NCBI GenBank assembly: GCA_020722005.1
Contig: DYLP01000006.1
Coordinates: 21,561 to 85,560 of the forward strand
Direction: 5' to 3'
Length of the DNA stretch: 64,000 bases
Source: Melioribacter roseus
GTDB lineage: Bacteria > Bacteroidota > Ignavibacteria > Ignavibacteriales > Melioribacteraceae
Positions within the stretch are counted from its first letter, which is position 1. Every line of letters begins with the position of its first letter. Shown in pieces: positions 9,758 through 20,541 of this stretch. Under the pieces are notes generated by a model. That model was not told where the DNA came from. It was given only the letters and a program-made list of their open reading frames with translations, and made no database searches. The translations under genes and the position numbers were made by a program.

Positions 9758-10516
9758 TTACCTCTTTTTTGTCTTCAATAAAGAAAATAAACCGAATATA
9801 CTTCTACTTTTTGGTCTTTCACTTAGCTCAATTTTAATATCAAGCCTTCTAATATATTTGTTGTAGAAATATAAACCCCTTATAAAATCTTCATCTTTGA
9901 ATTTATTTAAGTTAGTAAACAGATAATTCGGATTGACGACAATTTCCTGTGATTGAATATTTTTAGAGCGCACTAATTCATTGAAAAAGTTGGAGAGCGG
10001 AATTAAATAATTTATGCCCGTCTCGTATTCGTAAAGCCAAATTCTTTTGAGAGAGGGAGCTACCGCAAGTACATATTTATTCTTCACAATATCAATTTCT
10101 CTTACTTTGGAATTGTTGAAAGGAGCTTTCGTACCCGGTTCCCAGTTTGCGTATGTTTCGATGCTCAAGAGCTTACCGTATTGGCTAAACTTTTCGTCCT
10201 TAGAAATTTCGATTTCGAAAATATCATCTTCAAGAGAAGAGACTGTAATGTACACTTCTGCATTTTCATATTTTATTATTCCCACCGAGATAGGAGTTGT
10301 TGCATACGTATCCGGATTATTTTTACCAGTATTATTTTCGGGTACAAGAATTAACTTGTAAGAAACTTGACTCTGTTCTTCGGATAATACAATTCTTTTT
10401 GAAACAAAAGAATTTTCGATTTTATTTCGGATCGACCTATAACCGGGTTTGTTTTCGGGAAGAATGGCAAAAAGCCATCGTTTTTCGAAGGTATTGATTT
10501 TTGTATCAAAGTTCAT
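9758..10516 (-). CDS. Hypothetical protein within the Kdo/Lpt operon
   Basis: Tightly packed ORF between kdsD and kdsC; no family recognised by eye. Confidence 0.75.
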   Translation of the reverse strand: MNFDTKINTFEKRWLFAILPENKPGYRSIRNKIENSFVSKRIVLSEEQSQVSYKLILVPENNTGKNNPDTYATTPISVGIIKYENAEVYITVSSLEDDIFEIEISKDEKFSQYGKLLSIETYANWEPGTKAPFNNSKVREIDIVKNKYVLAVAPSLKRIWLYEYETGINYLIPLSNFFNELVRSKNIQSQEIVVNPNYLFTNLNKFKDEDFIRGLYFYNKYIRRLDIKIELSERPKSRSIFGLFSLLKTKKR

Positions 10517-10982
10517 CTTTACCGTCGAGATAATCTAAAATTTCCTTAAAAATTTCTTTTGCATTAGTACCGTTAAGAATAAAATCGACTACTCTTCTTA
10601 CTTCTCTGCGTGCGGTGCGGGGTGCCGCCGAAAGTCCACACAAATTCAGCAGCGGTATGTCGAGTATATCGTCCCCCACATAAAAAGTATTTTCACAATC
10701 GATATCCATTTTTTTCAAGAGAAATCTGGCAGAGGACACTTTATCGATACTTCCGTATACAACATAGCAATTATCGATTTCCTTCAGTTTTTCAACAAGT
10801 TCATCTTTCTGTCTGGCAGTGACGATGGCAATTGCGAGATTACGCTTTTTAAATTCTTTCGAGTTCTCGGTAACGGATTCAATCAAAAGTTCTGAATCGT
10901 TTTCATTTTGAATAAGTACGCCATCGAGGTCAAAAACAAATAGTTTTATATTGTTCAGTTTCTCTTTTATATTAATGTTCAC
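10506..10982 (-). CDS. kdsC: 3-deoxy-D-manno-octulosonate 8-phosphate phosphatase (HAD)
   Basis: FVFDLDGVLIQNE, VTARQ, YVGDDILDIPLL, context with kdsA. Confidence 0.9.
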   Translation of the reverse strand: MNINIKEKLNNIKLFVFDLDGVLIQNENDSELLIESVTENSKEFKKRNLAIAIVTARQKDELVEKLKEIDNCYVVYGSIDKVSSARFLLKKMDIDCENTFYVGDDILDIPLLNLCGLSAAPRTARREVRRVVDFILNGTNAKEIFKEILDYLDGKDEL

Positions 10983-11790
10983 TTTTCGCTATCTCGTCGA
11001 ATTTCTTGATCAAAATCAGCAATTCCTCGAGTTGATTCAATGGAAGTTGACTTCCCGCGTCGCTCAAAGCTTTTGGAGGCTCGGGATGAACTTCGAGAAA
11101 GAGTCCATCAATTCCCACAGCGGCAGCAGCTTTTGCGAGTGTTTTAATAAATCTCGGCCGACCTCCGCTTATTCCTCCTCTACTCGGAATTTGAACCGAA
11201 TGAGTTGCATCCATAATTACCGGATATCCGATTTCTTTCATTATTTCCAGACTTCTCATGTCGACAATTAGATTATGGTAGCCGAATGTAGTGCCTCTTT
11301 CTGTCAATAAAATTTTTTTATTGCCGGTCGATTCAATTTTTTCCACCACGAATTTCATATCTTCGGGCGCAAGGAATTGTCCTTTTTTAACGTTAACTGT
11401 TTTGCCTGTTTTACCGGCAGATAGTAATAATTCCGTCTGCCTGCAGAGGAATGCTGGAATCTGGAGTACATCAACAACCTCTGCTGCGGTTTTAACTTCA
11501 GGCTCTGTGTGTACGTCTGTTAAAACTGGAATACCTATGGAATCCTTTACTTCCTTCAGTATGGCAAACGCTTCTTCTTCTGGTAGTCCGGTAAAAGAAT
11601 TAAGACTTGTACGATTTGCTTTTTTGTAACTCGATTTAAAGATGTATGGAATTCCTAATTTTGAAGTAATTTTCTTGATTTCCTCTGCAGTGCGCATTGT
11701 AATTTCTCTGTTCTCGATCACGCATGGACCTGCAATAAGAACAAAACGATTTCCACCGCCGATTTCAATATTATTAATCTTCACCATCAT
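10972..11790 (-). CDS. kdsA: 3-deoxy-8-phosphooctulonate synthase
   Basis: FVLIAGPCVIENRE, FKSSYKKANRTSLNSFTGLP, PVLTDVHTEPE, DATHSVQ, LEVHPEPPKALSDAGSQL. Confidence 0.96.
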   Translation of the reverse strand: MMVKINNIEIGGGNRFVLIAGPCVIENREITMRTAEEIKKITSKLGIPYIFKSSYKKANRTSLNSFTGLPEEEAFAILKEVKDSIGIPVLTDVHTEPEVKTAAEVVDVLQIPAFLCRQTELLLSAGKTGKTVNVKKGQFLAPEDMKFVVEKIESTGNKKILLTERGTTFGYHNLIVDMRSLEIMKEIGYPVIMDATHSVQIPSRGGISGGRPRFIKTLAKAAAAVGIDGLFLEVHPEPPKALSDAGSQLPLNQLEELLILIKKFDEIAKSEH

Positions 11791-12818
11791 TAAAATAAAG
11801 ATTGTTGATTGTTATGGATTCCGCGTTTACGATTAAAGCGTGTGTATGCCAGTTCGGTAGCTTCTCTGCCGCGTGGAGTCCTTTGAATAAAACCTTGTTG
11901 AATTAAAAACGGTTCATAGACCTCTTCAATTGTACCAGCATCTTCATTGACTGCCACGGATATTGTATTTAAACCGACCGGACCACCGTTAAATTTTTCA
12001 ATTATTGTAAGGATAATTTCTTTATCCATTTCGTCGAGCCCATCTTCATCAACTTCGAGTGCAGACAATGCCTTGCGCGCAATTTCTACGTCGATATATT
12101 TTTTATTTTCATAATCGGCAAAGTCCCTTGTCCGGCGGAGCAGTCGGTTAGCTATTCTTGGAGTTCCTCTTGAACGTTTTGATATTTCCTCTGAGGCGAG
12201 GTCATCAATCTCGATATTTAAAAGGCGCGCTGAGCGATTAATTATTTTTTTAATAAGAGAACTATCATAATAGTCGAGCCGTGCTTTAATGCCAAAACGG
12301 TCTCGCAGAGGAGCCGTAAGAAGACCAGCACGTGTTGTAGCTCCGATAAGGGTATACTTTGGCAGCTTAATCTGGACAGTTCTGGCATTGGGTCCGCTGT
12401 CTATCATAATATCGAGCTTAAAATCTTCCATTGCAGAATAGAGGTATTCCTCGACAACTGGGCTTAAACGATGTATTTCGTCGATAAAAAGGACAGAATG
12501 TTCTTCGAGATTTGTCAACAAACCTGCAAGGTCGCCTGGTTTTTCGAGAACAGGACCTGAAGTTACTTTAATCTTAACACCCATTTCATTTGCAATAATA
12601 TGAGCAAGAGTTGTTTTGCCTAATCCTGGCGGACCTGTAAGCAACACATGGTCCAGACTATCGCCTCTTTTAAGAGCAGCACCGATAAATACTTTCAGAT
12701 TGTCTGTAATTTTCGTCTGACCCGTAAACTCGTTAAAAGTTCTGGGGCGCAGAGTTTGTTCAACTCTGACATCTTCGTTATTTGCAGTGGGATTGAGATC
12801 CTCGGTTCTTTTCTTCAA
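11790..12818 (-). CDS. ruvB: Holliday junction branch migration helicase RuvB
   Basis: [62 protein letters not shown]. Confidence 0.97.
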   Translation of the reverse strand: MKKRTEDLNPTANNEDVRVEQTLRPRTFNEFTGQTKITDNLKVFIGAALKRGDSLDHVLLTGPPGLGKTTLAHIIANEMGVKIKVTSGPVLEKPGDLAGLLTNLEEHSVLFIDEIHRLSPVVEEYLYSAMEDFKLDIMIDSGPNARTVQIKLPKYTLIGATTRAGLLTAPLRDRFGIKARLDYYDSSLIKKIINRSARLLNIEIDDLASEEISKRSRGTPRIANRLLRRTRDFADYENKKYIDVEIARKALSALEVDEDGLDEMDKEIILTIIEKFNGGPVGLNTISVAVNEDAGTIEEVYEPFLIQQGFIQRTPRGREATELAYTRFNRKRGIHNNQQSLF

Positions 12819-13897
12819 TTTCGGGCTACCTCTTTTTTGAATGTCAATTTATACTTTTCAATACCCCATACCATAATAATCATTGCAGCAATCATAACAA
12901 TTGCACAGCAAACAGACAAATATAGATTCATACTCTTTGCAAATAGGGTATTAAGTCCAGGTACCCAGGCGCTGCCGTAGAGGATTATTACGTGCACTGC
13001 ATAAACAACGAGTGTATGCCTTCCTATCCATTTGATAATATCGGGGATAGTATCAAGTTTAACAGCAATATATGACATAATGCTATTCAGTAATATTACA
13101 CCTCCCAGTCTCAACGGAACAAAATAATAAGTATCTTTTTGTAGACTGTTCAGGTAATTAATGGAAGCAAAGACGGGTGCAGCAATTATAAGGACAATAC
13201 CGATTATGAATAAATTTTTGCTGAAGCGGCGTGAAGTAAAAACATCGGGATTTTTTGCCAGGTAACTGCCAAGCAGAGCGCCGCTTATTACATAACCTGC
13301 CCACGGGAAAAGAGGAAAGAAAGAGCCGGTTTTATGATAAAAATATGCTGCCAGAGGAACGGGCATATACTCTGTCCACTGAATTTTTTCAGTAAAAGGA
13401 TGGATTATAAAAAAGAAAAGTGCTCCGAGTAGAAAAACAATATAGCTGTTGACCTTAAAAGTTTCACTGATTAATTCAAAAATTAGAATTAATAGCAAGC
13501 CTAATCCAATTAAGTGGAGCGCATCTACAGTAAAAAAAATATACCACTGTTCTAAAGAAACACTCTGATAATCGATCAAAGATGCTGTGGGAAATCGAAG
13601 TAGATAGCCTATTACAAGCAGAGTGATTACTCGTTTAAATCCTTTGTATACTCTCGGATTTTCCCAGAAAGGCTGATTTTGCAGTTTGAGGAGATAAGTA
13701 AATACGACACCGGAAGTAAACATAAAAATCGGAGCAGTAAAACCACGTTTTATTAACCAGAGTTGGTATAACCATGAATCTGGATTCCGGAAATGGTCTG
13801 CAAGAAAAGTATCGGTTGTATGACCTTCGACCATCATCAAGACGGCCAGGGCGCGCATTAAATCGAGATATATTATTCTTCTCGGAGAAATATTCAT
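12815..13897 (-). CDS. DUF1624/heparan-alpha-glucosaminide acetyltransferase-like integral membrane acyltransferase
   Basis: [26 protein letters not shown] start followed by multiple hydrophobic helices. Confidence 0.75.
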   Translation of the reverse strand: MNISPRRIIYLDLMRALAVLMMVEGHTTDTFLADHFRNPDSWLYQLWLIKRGFTAPIFMFTSGVVFTYLLKLQNQPFWENPRVYKGFKRVITLLVIGYLLRFPTASLIDYQSVSLEQWYIFFTVDALHLIGLGLLLILIFELISETFKVNSYIVFLLGALFFFIIHPFTEKIQWTEYMPVPLAAYFYHKTGSFFPLFPWAGYVISGALLGSYLAKNPDVFTSRRFSKNLFIIGIVLIIAAPVFASINYLNSLQKDTYYFVPLRLGGVILLNSIMSYIAVKLDTIPDIIKWIGRHTLVVYAVHVIILYGSAWVPGLNTLFAKSMNLYLSVCCAIVMIAAMIIMVWGIEKYKLTFKKEVARN

Positions 13898-14298
13898 CGT
13901 CTGTTTTGTTCAACCCATTTTTTTAAAAAGTCGATAATTTCTGTAGTCGGAGTACCAGGCGTAAAAAGTTCGCCCACTCCCATTTCTTTAAGTTTTTTGA
14001 GGTCATCATCAGGAATGATACCACCGCCGAAGAGTAAGACGTCATTGAGATTTTTTTCTTTCATTAATTCGAGAATGCGTGGAAAGATGGTCATGTGGGC
14101 ACCTGAAAGAATACTGATGCCAATAGCATCGACGTCTTCCTGCAGTGCCGCCTCGACAATCATTTCAGGAGTTTGCCTTAGACCCGTGTAGATTACCTCC
14201 ATGCCGGCGTCCCTCAAAGCCGCTGCTACAACTTTTGCTCCCCTATCGTGTCCGTCCAGCCCTGCTTTGGCTACCAATACTCTTATTCTTCGATCCAT
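13894..14298 (-). CDS. Stand-alone cobalamin-binding domain protein (methylmalonyl-CoA mutase C-terminal type)
   Basis: [40 protein letters not shown]: DxHxxG B12-binding motif; [15 protein letters not shown]. Confidence 0.9.
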   Translation of the reverse strand: MDRRIRVLVAKAGLDGHDRGAKVVAAALRDAGMEVIYTGLRQTPEMIVEAALQEDVDAIGISILSGAHMTIFPRILELMKEKNLNDVLLFGGGIIPDDDLKKLKEMGVGELFTPGTPTTEIIDFLKKWVEQNRR

Positions 14299-14358
14299 AA
14301 TAACCTCTTAAATTTTTATGTCACTAAAATAAAATGGTTTCAAGGAAAAGACAATTTG

Positions 14359-15120
14359 TCATCTGTGGGACTTGATGTACCTTTCGTAAAATCGGCGTGC
14401 AATTTCGAGGTCTTTTGGCGTGTCTACAGAAAGGCTGTCGTATTGGGTTAAAACCACTTTAATTTTCACTCCGTGTTCCAGCATTCTAAGTTGTTCAAGT
14501 TTTTCGATCCTCTCAAGGTCAGTTTGCTTCCACGAAGTAAATTTAAGCAATGTTTCTCTCCTGTAGACGTAGAGTCCGATATGTTTATAGATTTCGCCAG
14601 CTTCAACTCGCTCGAGATTTGTTTTAGCGTCTCTTACGTATGGAATTGGCGAGCGGGAAAAATAGAGAGCAAAATTATTATAATCAAAAACTACTTTTAC
14701 TACAGAGGGGGATTTCATTTCTTCTACTGTTGTAATCCGTCTGATCAAAGTAGATACTTCCACATCTTTATCGAAGAGCAAAGGTTCAATGGCTTCGTCG
14801 ATCATTTTACCCTGAATAAAAGGCTCGTCGCCTTGAATATTCACAAAAATCGATGCTTCTGGCAAATGTTCCGCTACGAGTGCAATCCGGTCTGTTCCGG
14901 AATTAACTTCTTTTGGAGTCATATATACTTCGGCACCGAAATCTTTGACTACTCGATAAACTTTGTCGTCGTCAACAGCTATTACTACTTTATCGACCAG
15001 TTTCGATCTTTTTGCATTCATCCAGGTATGCTGAATCATTGGCATGCCTCCAATGTCTGCAAGAGGTTTACCCATAAGTCTAGTTGAGGCAAAACGAGCG
15101 GGAATTACACCGACAATCAT
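14359..15120 (-). CDS. kdsB: 3-deoxy-manno-octulosonate cytidylyltransferase
   Basis: GVIPARFASTRLMGKPLADIGGMPMIQHTW, FVNIQGDEPFI, YFSRSPIPYVRD. Confidence 0.96.
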   Translation of the reverse strand: MIVGVIPARFASTRLMGKPLADIGGMPMIQHTWMNAKRSKLVDKVVIAVDDDKVYRVVKDFGAEVYMTPKEVNSGTDRIALVAEHLPEASIFVNIQGDEPFIQGKMIDEAIEPLLFDKDVEVSTLIRRITTVEEMKSPSVVKVVFDYNNFALYFSRSPIPYVRDAKTNLERVEAGEIYKHIGLYVYRRETLLKFTSWKQTDLERIEKLEQLRMLEHGVKIKVVLTQYDSLSVDTPKDLEIARRFYERYIKSHR

Positions 15121-15131
15121 ATCAGAGCAAT

Positions 15132-15422
15132 TTATTTATTGATGACTTTGGGAACTTTAAAAAACTCTTCGTCTCTGGAAGGAGCGTTTTTTAGAGCATC
15201 GGCGCGGTCTATCGACACAATCAGCTTATCATCTCTGAACACATTGACATTTTCAATAGGATGGGACAATGGTTCCACTGTTTCTGTGTTTAGCTCGTTC
15301 AGTTTTTCCATGTAATTAAGTATTTCATTCAGTTCTGCTGTATAACTTTCGAGCTCTTCGTCATTAAATCTCAACCGGGCAAGTCGGGCAATATATTCGA
15401 CGTCCCTTTTAGTAACAGACAT
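15132..15422 (-). CDS. gatC: Asp-tRNA(Asn)/Glu-tRNA(Gln) amidotransferase subunit C
   Basis: VEYIARLARLRFNDEELESYTAELNEILNYMEKLNELNTETVEPLSH. Confidence 0.93.
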   Translation of the reverse strand: MSVTKRDVEYIARLARLRFNDEELESYTAELNEILNYMEKLNELNTETVEPLSHPIENVNVFRDDKLIVSIDRADALKNAPSRDEEFFKVPKVINK

Positions 15423-15441
15423 ACAATTTTTTCTCCTTTAA

Positions 15442-16704
15442 TTAGTTGGAATAAAATCCTTTACTGTTGAATGTTCCCTGTACAAAAGAACCTTCGCCAT
15501 TAAACGGATTGTTTTTTATTCTTACCATCAATGTGTGATTCCTGTCCCCTCTTTTGGGACTCTTATACGAAATCAAATAAAAGCTGTTTGCAAATTTATC
15601 TACTTCTGATTTTATTTGCTCGAATCTGGAATTTAATTCTGTTACATTAGATATTGGATAATAACCTGCCGTTCCAATTGAATTCAAAACAGCAGGTTGA
15701 ATTTCCGGTCCAAGTCCCACTGCAAAAACAATTTTGTTATAGACAGAATTGACTGCTTCAGTCAAAGTGTGTGAGCCCTGTGTATCTCTACCGTCGGTAA
15801 AAAGAATCATAAAACTTTGAATAACACTATCGGCAGTAAAAACATCGTTAAGTAATGATGCGCCTTCTATAACAGCGCCGTATAAATCAGTTGATGAGTA
15901 TCCGAGGCGATACCGCTGTATGCTTCTCAGAAGGGAGTCGGTGTCGCTTGTAAAATTAGCAAGTATCTCTGTCTTTTCAGAAAATTGAATAATAGAAAAT
16001 TCCTGCTCATTGTATTTATTAGAAATAAATTCCGCAGCGGCGTTTCTAATTTCATCAATATCGTTGTTAAGACTTGTACTGTTATCCAGCAACAAAAGTG
16101 TTCGTAATTTATAGTTTATTCCTTCCTTTTTACTTATGGATAATTGAGACTCGGAAGGTGAAAGTGGTTCGCCATCCTCGAACACTTCGAAATCGGAAGA
16201 TTGAAGATTCGTTACACCCTTTCCCGAAAGGTCGAGTACCTGCACCAATACATAAACGTTGCTGGGTTCGGACGTTTCAACTTTATAAAGTTTTATCACG
16301 TAGCCAGAAGTAGTAGCTTGACCGGACTCTATAGTAGTAAAACTCCAGATCGGTCCGGCTATCTTAGAACCATCGCTGAAATAAGCCGTTATCTGCCAGT
16401 AATACGTAGTCGATGGTTTAAGATTGGTCAGAAGGTACGAGAGTTCGTTCAAACTGTCTGCATAAATAATATTCGGCGGATAAGTTTCTCCAAAATACAA
16501 ATCGTATCTAACAGCGTTTTCAGCCTGCCATTTCAACGTAACAACGGTCGACACTCCAGTTTTGTTGTTTTCCGGATAGGGGGAATGGGGGACATTTGTA
16601 TCGCTAATAAACGGCTCGGTTCCAGCCTCTTTATCGAACTGGCAGCTCGACAATACAAATGCTAAAATAATACAGTATTTTATTATCCGTTTTATCAAAT
16701 CCAT
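15442..16704 (-). CDS. Lipoprotein with fibronectin-type domain and von Willebrand factor A domain
   Basis: Lipobox VLSSCQ; FN3-like TLKWQAENAVRYDLYFG...LKPSTTYYWQITAYF; vWA LLLLDNSTSL...ILFTDGRDTQGS. Confidence 0.8.
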   Translation of the reverse strand: MDLIKRIIKYCIILAFVLSSCQFDKEAGTEPFISDTNVPHSPYPENNKTGVSTVVTLKWQAENAVRYDLYFGETYPPNIIYADSLNELSYLLTNLKPSTTYYWQITAYFSDGSKIAGPIWSFTTIESGQATTSGYVIKLYKVETSEPSNVYVLVQVLDLSGKGVTNLQSSDFEVFEDGEPLSPSESQLSISKKEGINYKLRTLLLLDNSTSLNNDIDEIRNAAAEFISNKYNEQEFSIIQFSEKTEILANFTSDTDSLLRSIQRYRLGYSSTDLYGAVIEGASLLNDVFTADSVIQSFMILFTDGRDTQGSHTLTEAVNSVYNKIVFAVGLGPEIQPAVLNSIGTAGYYPISNVTELNSRFEQIKSEVDKFANSFYLISYKSPKRGDRNHTLMVRIKNNPFNGEGSFVQGTFNSKGFYSN

Positions 16705-16854
16705 AAATTCATTTTATGCAATTCAAATATAATCAGATTGGTAAAAAGAATTGGCTTTAAATTAATATTATTATACTCATATTTCTGCAGCGTCTATACC
16801 CATCCGAAAGTTGTATACACATTTGCCGATTCATAAAATTCAACTACAAAGTTG

Positions 16855-17970
16855 CTATAATTTTTCTATATAGCCAATTCTTTTTTTCAACGAGGGATGA
16901 GTGTAAAATAACCATTCGACCAATGGAAGAGGCTCTTTATCGGCAAGATTTTGTTCAGTAAGTGAAATAAGCGTACTTATAAATTCATCTTTTCCACCTG
17001 TTAATTTGATTGCAAATTCATCTGCCTCATGCTCATATTTTCGCGATATTAAATTCATAGCTGGAGTGAGTACTATAAAAATAAATCCCATACATATCAA
17101 TAACAAGGGAAGAGCGGCAAGTCGGTAAATATTTTCAAAACCGAACCACTCTACAGCTTTTGCATAAAATGCCGCAGTTAAATAAAAACTCGTGAAACTG
17201 AATACCGCAGCGATAAAAATATTTTTTATTAAATGTTTTTTCTTATAATGACCGAGTTCGTGAGCAATTACAGTTATTATTTGTTGAGGAGAATAATTTT
17301 CGAGTAGTGTATCTGACAATAGAATTCTTTTGGCTTTGCCCAGTCCAGTAAACGCGGCATTAATTTTTCTGGTATTCTTGCTCATATTGAATTTCATAAC
17401 ACATTCGACTTCGACTCCTGCATTCTTAAACAGCTCTTTGATTCTATCGTTTATTAAATCATTTTCGATTGGTGTAATTTGATAGAAAAACGGTATCAAT
17501 ACGACAGGTGCTATTCTTGCGAGAAGTACCGAAAACAAGAAAGTTACAACGCCAAACGGCAACCACCATAAATTTCCAAAATTTTGGAGTATCCAGTAAA
17601 AAATCAAAATAAGCGGCAACCCGATAACACCGCCTATCAGAGCACCTTTGAGTTTATCATTAATCCATCCGAAAATGTTTTGATTCGATAAATTGTATTT
17701 GTGCTCAAGTAAATATTCCTCATAAAAATCGATGGGCAAAAAAATAATGGTTAAAATTATAAGTGCAATTGCTACAAATAAAATCAGTGCAATGTAATCA
17801 TTGCTATTCAAAGAGATAACAAATTGTTCAAGACGGATGCTCCATCGAGCGACTATAAATACAATGAGTAATATAAATGACAGTGCAGTTTTGGAAATCG
17901 AGACGAGAATTTTAATCCGGTTATATTCTTTAGACCTGTCTTCATATTTGTCTGACAGCATTCCTTTCAA
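16855..17970 (-). CDS. M48 family (Ste24/CAAX-type) membrane metallopeptidase
   Basis: VIAHELGHYKKKH (HExxH), distal YEHEADEFA zinc ligand, several hydrophobic helices. Confidence 0.92.
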   Translation of the reverse strand: MKGMLSDKYEDRSKEYNRIKILVSISKTALSFILLIVFIVARWSIRLEQFVISLNSNDYIALILFVAIALIILTIIFLPIDFYEEYLLEHKYNLSNQNIFGWINDKLKGALIGGVIGLPLILIFYWILQNFGNLWWLPFGVVTFLFSVLLARIAPVVLIPFFYQITPIENDLINDRIKELFKNAGVEVECVMKFNMSKNTRKINAAFTGLGKAKRILLSDTLLENYSPQQIITVIAHELGHYKKKHLIKNIFIAAVFSFTSFYLTAAFYAKAVEWFGFENIYRLAALPLLLICMGFIFIVLTPAMNLISRKYEHEADEFAIKLTGGKDEFISTLISLTEQNLADKEPLPLVEWLFYTHPSLKKRIGYIEKL

Positions 17971-18697
17971 CCCATCCTACTTTTCCGTCCGGCAATTTTA
18001 TTTTCACCCATTCACCCACTTTATCGACGAGTTCCATTTTTAATCCTTCGTGCACTACGAATGCATCGTTGCTATTACCGTCGGGAGCAATTTTAACGCT
18101 GTAAACATTTTCAACTAAAATTCCGTAATGCATCGATACTTCCCTGTTGTACCTTGCATAAAGAATTATCGACAGGACTATCAGAACCGGCAGGGCAAAA
18201 GAAGCTGAAAAGAAAGAGAGCTTCTGGATCTTAATTTTTTTCGACAGGAAATATTCCCCTAAATTTGCAATAATAATCAGATAAACTACAATTACAATGA
18301 CCGCCCATCCATCGAGCGAAAGTGAAGTGACAATGGCATCCCACCATTCAACTAAAAAAATACGCGGTACTTCTTCTACCTTATCGACCGTTCTTGCCCT
18401 GGCTATGCGAAGATTATAGTTGAGGTCCTCGTCGCCAGGTTTTAGTTTAAGCCCCTTTTCATAATAAAGAATTGCGTAACCAATTTTACCTGACTTGAAA
18501 TATGCATTGCCCAGGTTGTAATAAAACTCGGGGCTTTCATAACCTGCCCTCAATATTTCATTATAAAGCTCTATTGACCTGTCATATTTCTGCTGTCGGT
18601 AATATTCATTGGCTTGTTTAAATAACTCTTCGACTGACTGAGCCTTCAAGTTCAAATTCAGAACGAGAAATAATAAAGCTATTAATCGCAGTATCAT
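17942..18697 (-). CDS. batE: BatE-like TPR protein with transmembrane segments and C-terminal SH3-like domain
   Basis: TPRs (YNEILRAGYESPEFYYNLGNAYFKSGKIGYAILYYEKGLKLKPGD), C-term GLKMELVDKVGEWVKIKLPDGKVGWVERNAVR. Confidence 0.8.
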   Translation of the reverse strand: MILRLIALLFLVLNLNLKAQSVEELFKQANEYYRQQKYDRSIELYNEILRAGYESPEFYYNLGNAYFKSGKIGYAILYYEKGLKLKPGDEDLNYNLRIARARTVDKVEEVPRIFLVEWWDAIVTSLSLDGWAVIVIVVYLIIIANLGEYFLSKKIKIQKLSFFSASFALPVLIVLSIILYARYNREVSMHYGILVENVYSVKIAPDGNSNDAFVVHEGLKMELVDKVGEWVKIKLPDGKVGWVERNAVRQI

Positions 18698-20523
18698 TTT
18701 TTCTTCTCCAGATATGAATCGATTTCTACAATTGTTTTCACTGCGTTATCATAAAATTCATTGGCAGAAATTACAGTTTCAGATTTTGGAGCGAATCTAA
18801 CATATTCGCATTTTTCCGCAATGTCTTTAATTTTGTTCAATAAATCTGAGGGCACATTATATACCATTAATTTATTCAGAGCCAGTTCAATTGTAAATTC
18901 GGATTTATCAATGCCCAATTTATCCTCGAGATATCCGAAAAGGGCTGACGACAATTCAGAATAGAAATTCTCTATGTCATTTCTGTCGAGAGCTTTTCTT
19001 GCCGATTTCAATCTTTTCTTAGCTGCTTGTTCAGCTTTTCTGTATTTGAGCAAACGAACATCGTTTTGAATTATAGCCTTCCTCCTGTTGGCAAAAATCA
19101 ATATTGCCAGAATCAGGGGCGAAACAAAGAGAGCAATCCAGAACCATGGTTTTATCAGTCTATCATTTTCTTTTTTGATTAAACTCAAATCTGAAGTTTT
19201 GATATATCTTATATCTTCGCTCAAAAGCTTAATATCTTCTTTGGAAAATCCTGCAGTTTCAGATTCATCATCGCCTACACCTTTTAAAATGTTAATTTCG
19301 TATTCGGTTGATTTTATTGTCACATATTTTTGAGTAGAAGGATTGAAATAAGAAAATTCGGTCGAAGGAATTACCTTTTTGCCGGGCGTTCTGGGAACAA
19401 TAAGATATTCGGTAATCTTCTGACCTGATACGACTGAGCCGCGATTGATATTTTCATAAACTTTCGGCTCATATTTTTCGACACTGGCAGGCAAAAGAGG
19501 CTTCGGTGCCGTCAATAGTTTTATGTTACCTGTTCCGGAAATCGTATACCTCAACGTAATGCTTTCATTCGTGTAGGCTTCCTTTTTGTCGATTTCTGTT
19601 TTAAAGGTAAAATTACCGACCGCGCCATCGAACGACGGCGGAACGTTTTCCGATGGTAATGGCATAACATTTATTTTCAACGTATTCGAGCGTGCTGTGT
19701 GTTCTATTGTTTCGGTCCTACCAAAGAAGGAATCGTTAAAAAATTCGTCAAAGATATCGTTACCAGTTCTCTTGCGCCTGATAATAATTGGGACATTCAA
19801 TTCAAAAGGCGTAACACTTAGAGTCCCTGCTCGGGTGGGAAACAATGCAACTTTTTTAATTTCAGCAACACGGTATCTTTCACCTTTGTAAGTTCCAATT
19901 GTAAAATTAATGGTCTGTCTCGGTTCAATTTCTTCAGCCCAGAATCCCTGATACTGAGGTAATTTGGTTATCTGAGGCGAGGCAATATTTACTTTTGTAT
20001 AAAGTTTGTATGTTACTGTTACTTGCTCCCCTACGTATGCACGGGATTTACTTGCTTCGGCTAATATAAAAACACTTTTTGATAATTCTTCCTGAGAAAT
20101 GCCTCCTGAAGCCGATTTATTATCCTGCGGAGAACCTTTAACTACATTTATAGTTATCGATTCTGTTTTGTAAGTTTTCCCTCCGAAATCAACAAATGCT
20201 GCACCAATAGTAAATTTTCCGGTATTAGTAGGTTGAAGAATATAAGAATAAGTTAAAGACGCCGAGACCTTCCCGTTTATGATTTGCATGCTCGTCGATT
20301 GGTTTGGACCGCTGAGAACTCTAAAGCCCTCAAACGATGGTGCCCTGAAATTAGTCAAATTATGAACCGATTCGCCTTCGAATGTAAAATAGACCTGAAA
20401 TCGTTCGTATTGCGATATGGTTGTTTTGTCAACGCTCGCACTGAAACTTTGCGCCGAAATATTTATCAGTACGCCGATCCAAATGAAAATTAAAAATACA
20501 AACTTTATTCTTGCTCTTTCCAT
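18694..20523 (-). CDS. batD: BatD protein
   Basis: Signal peptide, SFSASVDKTTISQYERFQVYFTFEGE, YILQPTNTGKFTIGAAFVDFGGKTYKTESI; Bat cluster context. Confidence 0.87.
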   Translation of the reverse strand: MERARIKFVFLIFIWIGVLINISAQSFSASVDKTTISQYERFQVYFTFEGESVHNLTNFRAPSFEGFRVLSGPNQSTSMQIINGKVSASLTYSYILQPTNTGKFTIGAAFVDFGGKTYKTESITINVVKGSPQDNKSASGGISQEELSKSVFILAEASKSRAYVGEQVTVTYKLYTKVNIASPQITKLPQYQGFWAEEIEPRQTINFTIGTYKGERYRVAEIKKVALFPTRAGTLSVTPFELNVPIIIRRKRTGNDIFDEFFNDSFFGRTETIEHTARSNTLKINVMPLPSENVPPSFDGAVGNFTFKTEIDKKEAYTNESITLRYTISGTGNIKLLTAPKPLLPASVEKYEPKVYENINRGSVVSGQKITEYLIVPRTPGKKVIPSTEFSYFNPSTQKYVTIKSTEYEINILKGVGDDESETAGFSKEDIKLLSEDIRYIKTSDLSLIKKENDRLIKPWFWIALFVSPLILAILIFANRRKAIIQNDVRLLKYRKAEQAAKKRLKSARKALDRNDIENFYSELSSALFGYLEDKLGIDKSEFTIELALNKLMVYNVPSDLLNKIKDIAEKCEYVRFAPKSETVISANEFYDNAVKTIVEIDSYLEKKK

Positions 20524-20541
20524 ATACCACCTGGTATTGAA

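Noticed and set aside
14473-15087. 204-aa + strand ORF antisense to kdsB
   Set aside because: Lies entirely opposite a highly conserved kdsB; no recognisable domains; shadow ORF.
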